Source: Casp-actino8 sp044358015
Lineage (GTDB): Bacteria > Actinomycetota > Acidimicrobiia > Acidimicrobiales > Ilumatobacteraceae
Assembly (NCBI GenBank): GCA_044358015.1
Contig: JBIKOO010000077.1
Span: forward strand, 1 to 6,740
Direction of reading: 5' to 3'
DNA: 6,740 nt
Under the pieces are notes generated by a model, which was given only the letters and a program-made list of their open reading frames with translations, did not search any database and was not told where the DNA came from. This document shows, in pieces, positions 6,411-6,740 of the stretch (position 1 is its first letter; the number at the start of each line of letters is the position of its first letter). A program made the position numbers and the translations under genes.

Positions 6411-6740
6411 CGAGCGGCTCCACCGCACGCAAAAGCAAAAACCAGCGCGCTGTCATTGAAAAGCGCGTTGCCATGCCCGAGTGGCTGTCACGCGAAGACC
6501 GAATCGCCGCGCCTTGGACAGTTGTCGAAGGCGCAGCGCAACGTGGCGAAGCATTCACCGACTTGGTCTCTCATCACATGCAGATTCCTGTTGGTGCCGA
6601 CGAAACATCACGCTGTATTCGCGCCCATGAGTTGATGCACGCGAAGGTCAGCCCCACTCATATCTGGGTCCCCGACGATGTCGCATACATCTCAATTGAA
6701 ACCATGACTGTTGCCGAAGAATTTCGCGTCAATATGTTGG
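6407..6740 (+). CDS. HExxH zinc metallopeptidase-like protein, 3'-truncated
   Basis: The first 111 residues of a gene cut by the right edge. It begins at ATG 6407, overlapping the ATPase stop codon, with GAAGG (6398-6402) four bases upstream. Residues 1-22 are basic and probably flexible. Residues 70-83 read CIRAHELMHAKVSP, containing the zinc-binding, catalytic HExxH motif (H74, E75, H78); the third ligand must lie further on or off-window. The setting resembles DUF2201-type putative metallopeptidases, which pair with MoxR-like ATPases and often carry a VWA-like domain at the C-terminus. That identification rests on the motif and neighbours, not on clear full-length similarity. Translational coupling suggests it is made in step with the ATPase. 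It could be a protease unfolded or fed by the ring, or an inactive adaptor. Confidence 0.7.
   Translation, partial: MTSGSTARKSKNQRAVIEKRVAMPEWLSREDRIAAPWTVVEGAAQRGEAFTDLVSHHMQIPVGADETSRCIRAHELMHAKVSPTHIWVPDDVAYISIETMTVAEEFRVNML

Noticed and set aside
1..6740. CRISPR array, tRNA/rRNA gene, insertion sequence ends
   Set aside because: I found no regularly spaced repeats, no tRNA-like cloverleaf, no transposase frame and no matching terminal inverted repeats.

Overview
The window suggests an actinobacterial chromosome of moderate, roughly balanced base composition. The strongest clue is a DUF222-HNH protein, the family that includes the mycobacterial 13E12 repeat proteins and is found almost only in Actinomycetota. 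Promoter spacing that fits leaderless transcripts and a LexA-type GAAC-N4-GTTC box agree with this. A freshwater or marine Acidimicrobiia-like lineage is possible, but the sequence alone cannot settle it.

Layout. Positions 1-806 (+) hold the C-terminal part of a glycoside hydrolase family 84 beta-N-acetylglucosaminidase, cut by the left edge. Its 3' end meets, four bases away, the 3' end of a NERD-domain/superfamily 1 helicase-like gene (811-2436, -). A 145-bp divergent promoter region (2437-2581) separates that gene from the DUF222-HNH endonuclease gene (2582-3886, +). The HNH start codon lies inside a perfect 14-bp palindrome that looks like an SOS box. A small coiled-coil protein gene (3883-4131, -) overlaps the HNH stop codon tail to tail. 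Positions 4132-4763 hold no intact gene, only an AT-rich promoter-like stretch and a broken reading frame (about 4291-4697). The start of that frame resembles the N-terminal domain of AspBHI-like restriction enzymes.

The right third is a compact (+) strand operon: a stand-alone von Willebrand factor A protein with an intact MIDAS (4764-5492), a MoxR/CobS-like AAA+ ATPase (5595-6410), and the first 111 codons of a protein with an HExxH zinc-peptidase motif (6407 to the right edge), which overlaps the ATPase gene by ATGA. A perfect 13-bp hairpin sits between the VWA and ATPase genes. MoxR-type ATPases are known to work with VWA proteins as substrate-remodelling machines. The HExxH protein may be a second partner or the proteolytic/adaptor arm.

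Together the window has a nuclease-like domain fused to a helicase, an apparently damage-inducible HNH nuclease, a decayed restriction-enzyme-like gene and an ATPase-VWA-peptidase triad. This mix is typical of an accessory, conflict-related region. A defence role for any of these genes is inference, not something the sequence proves.
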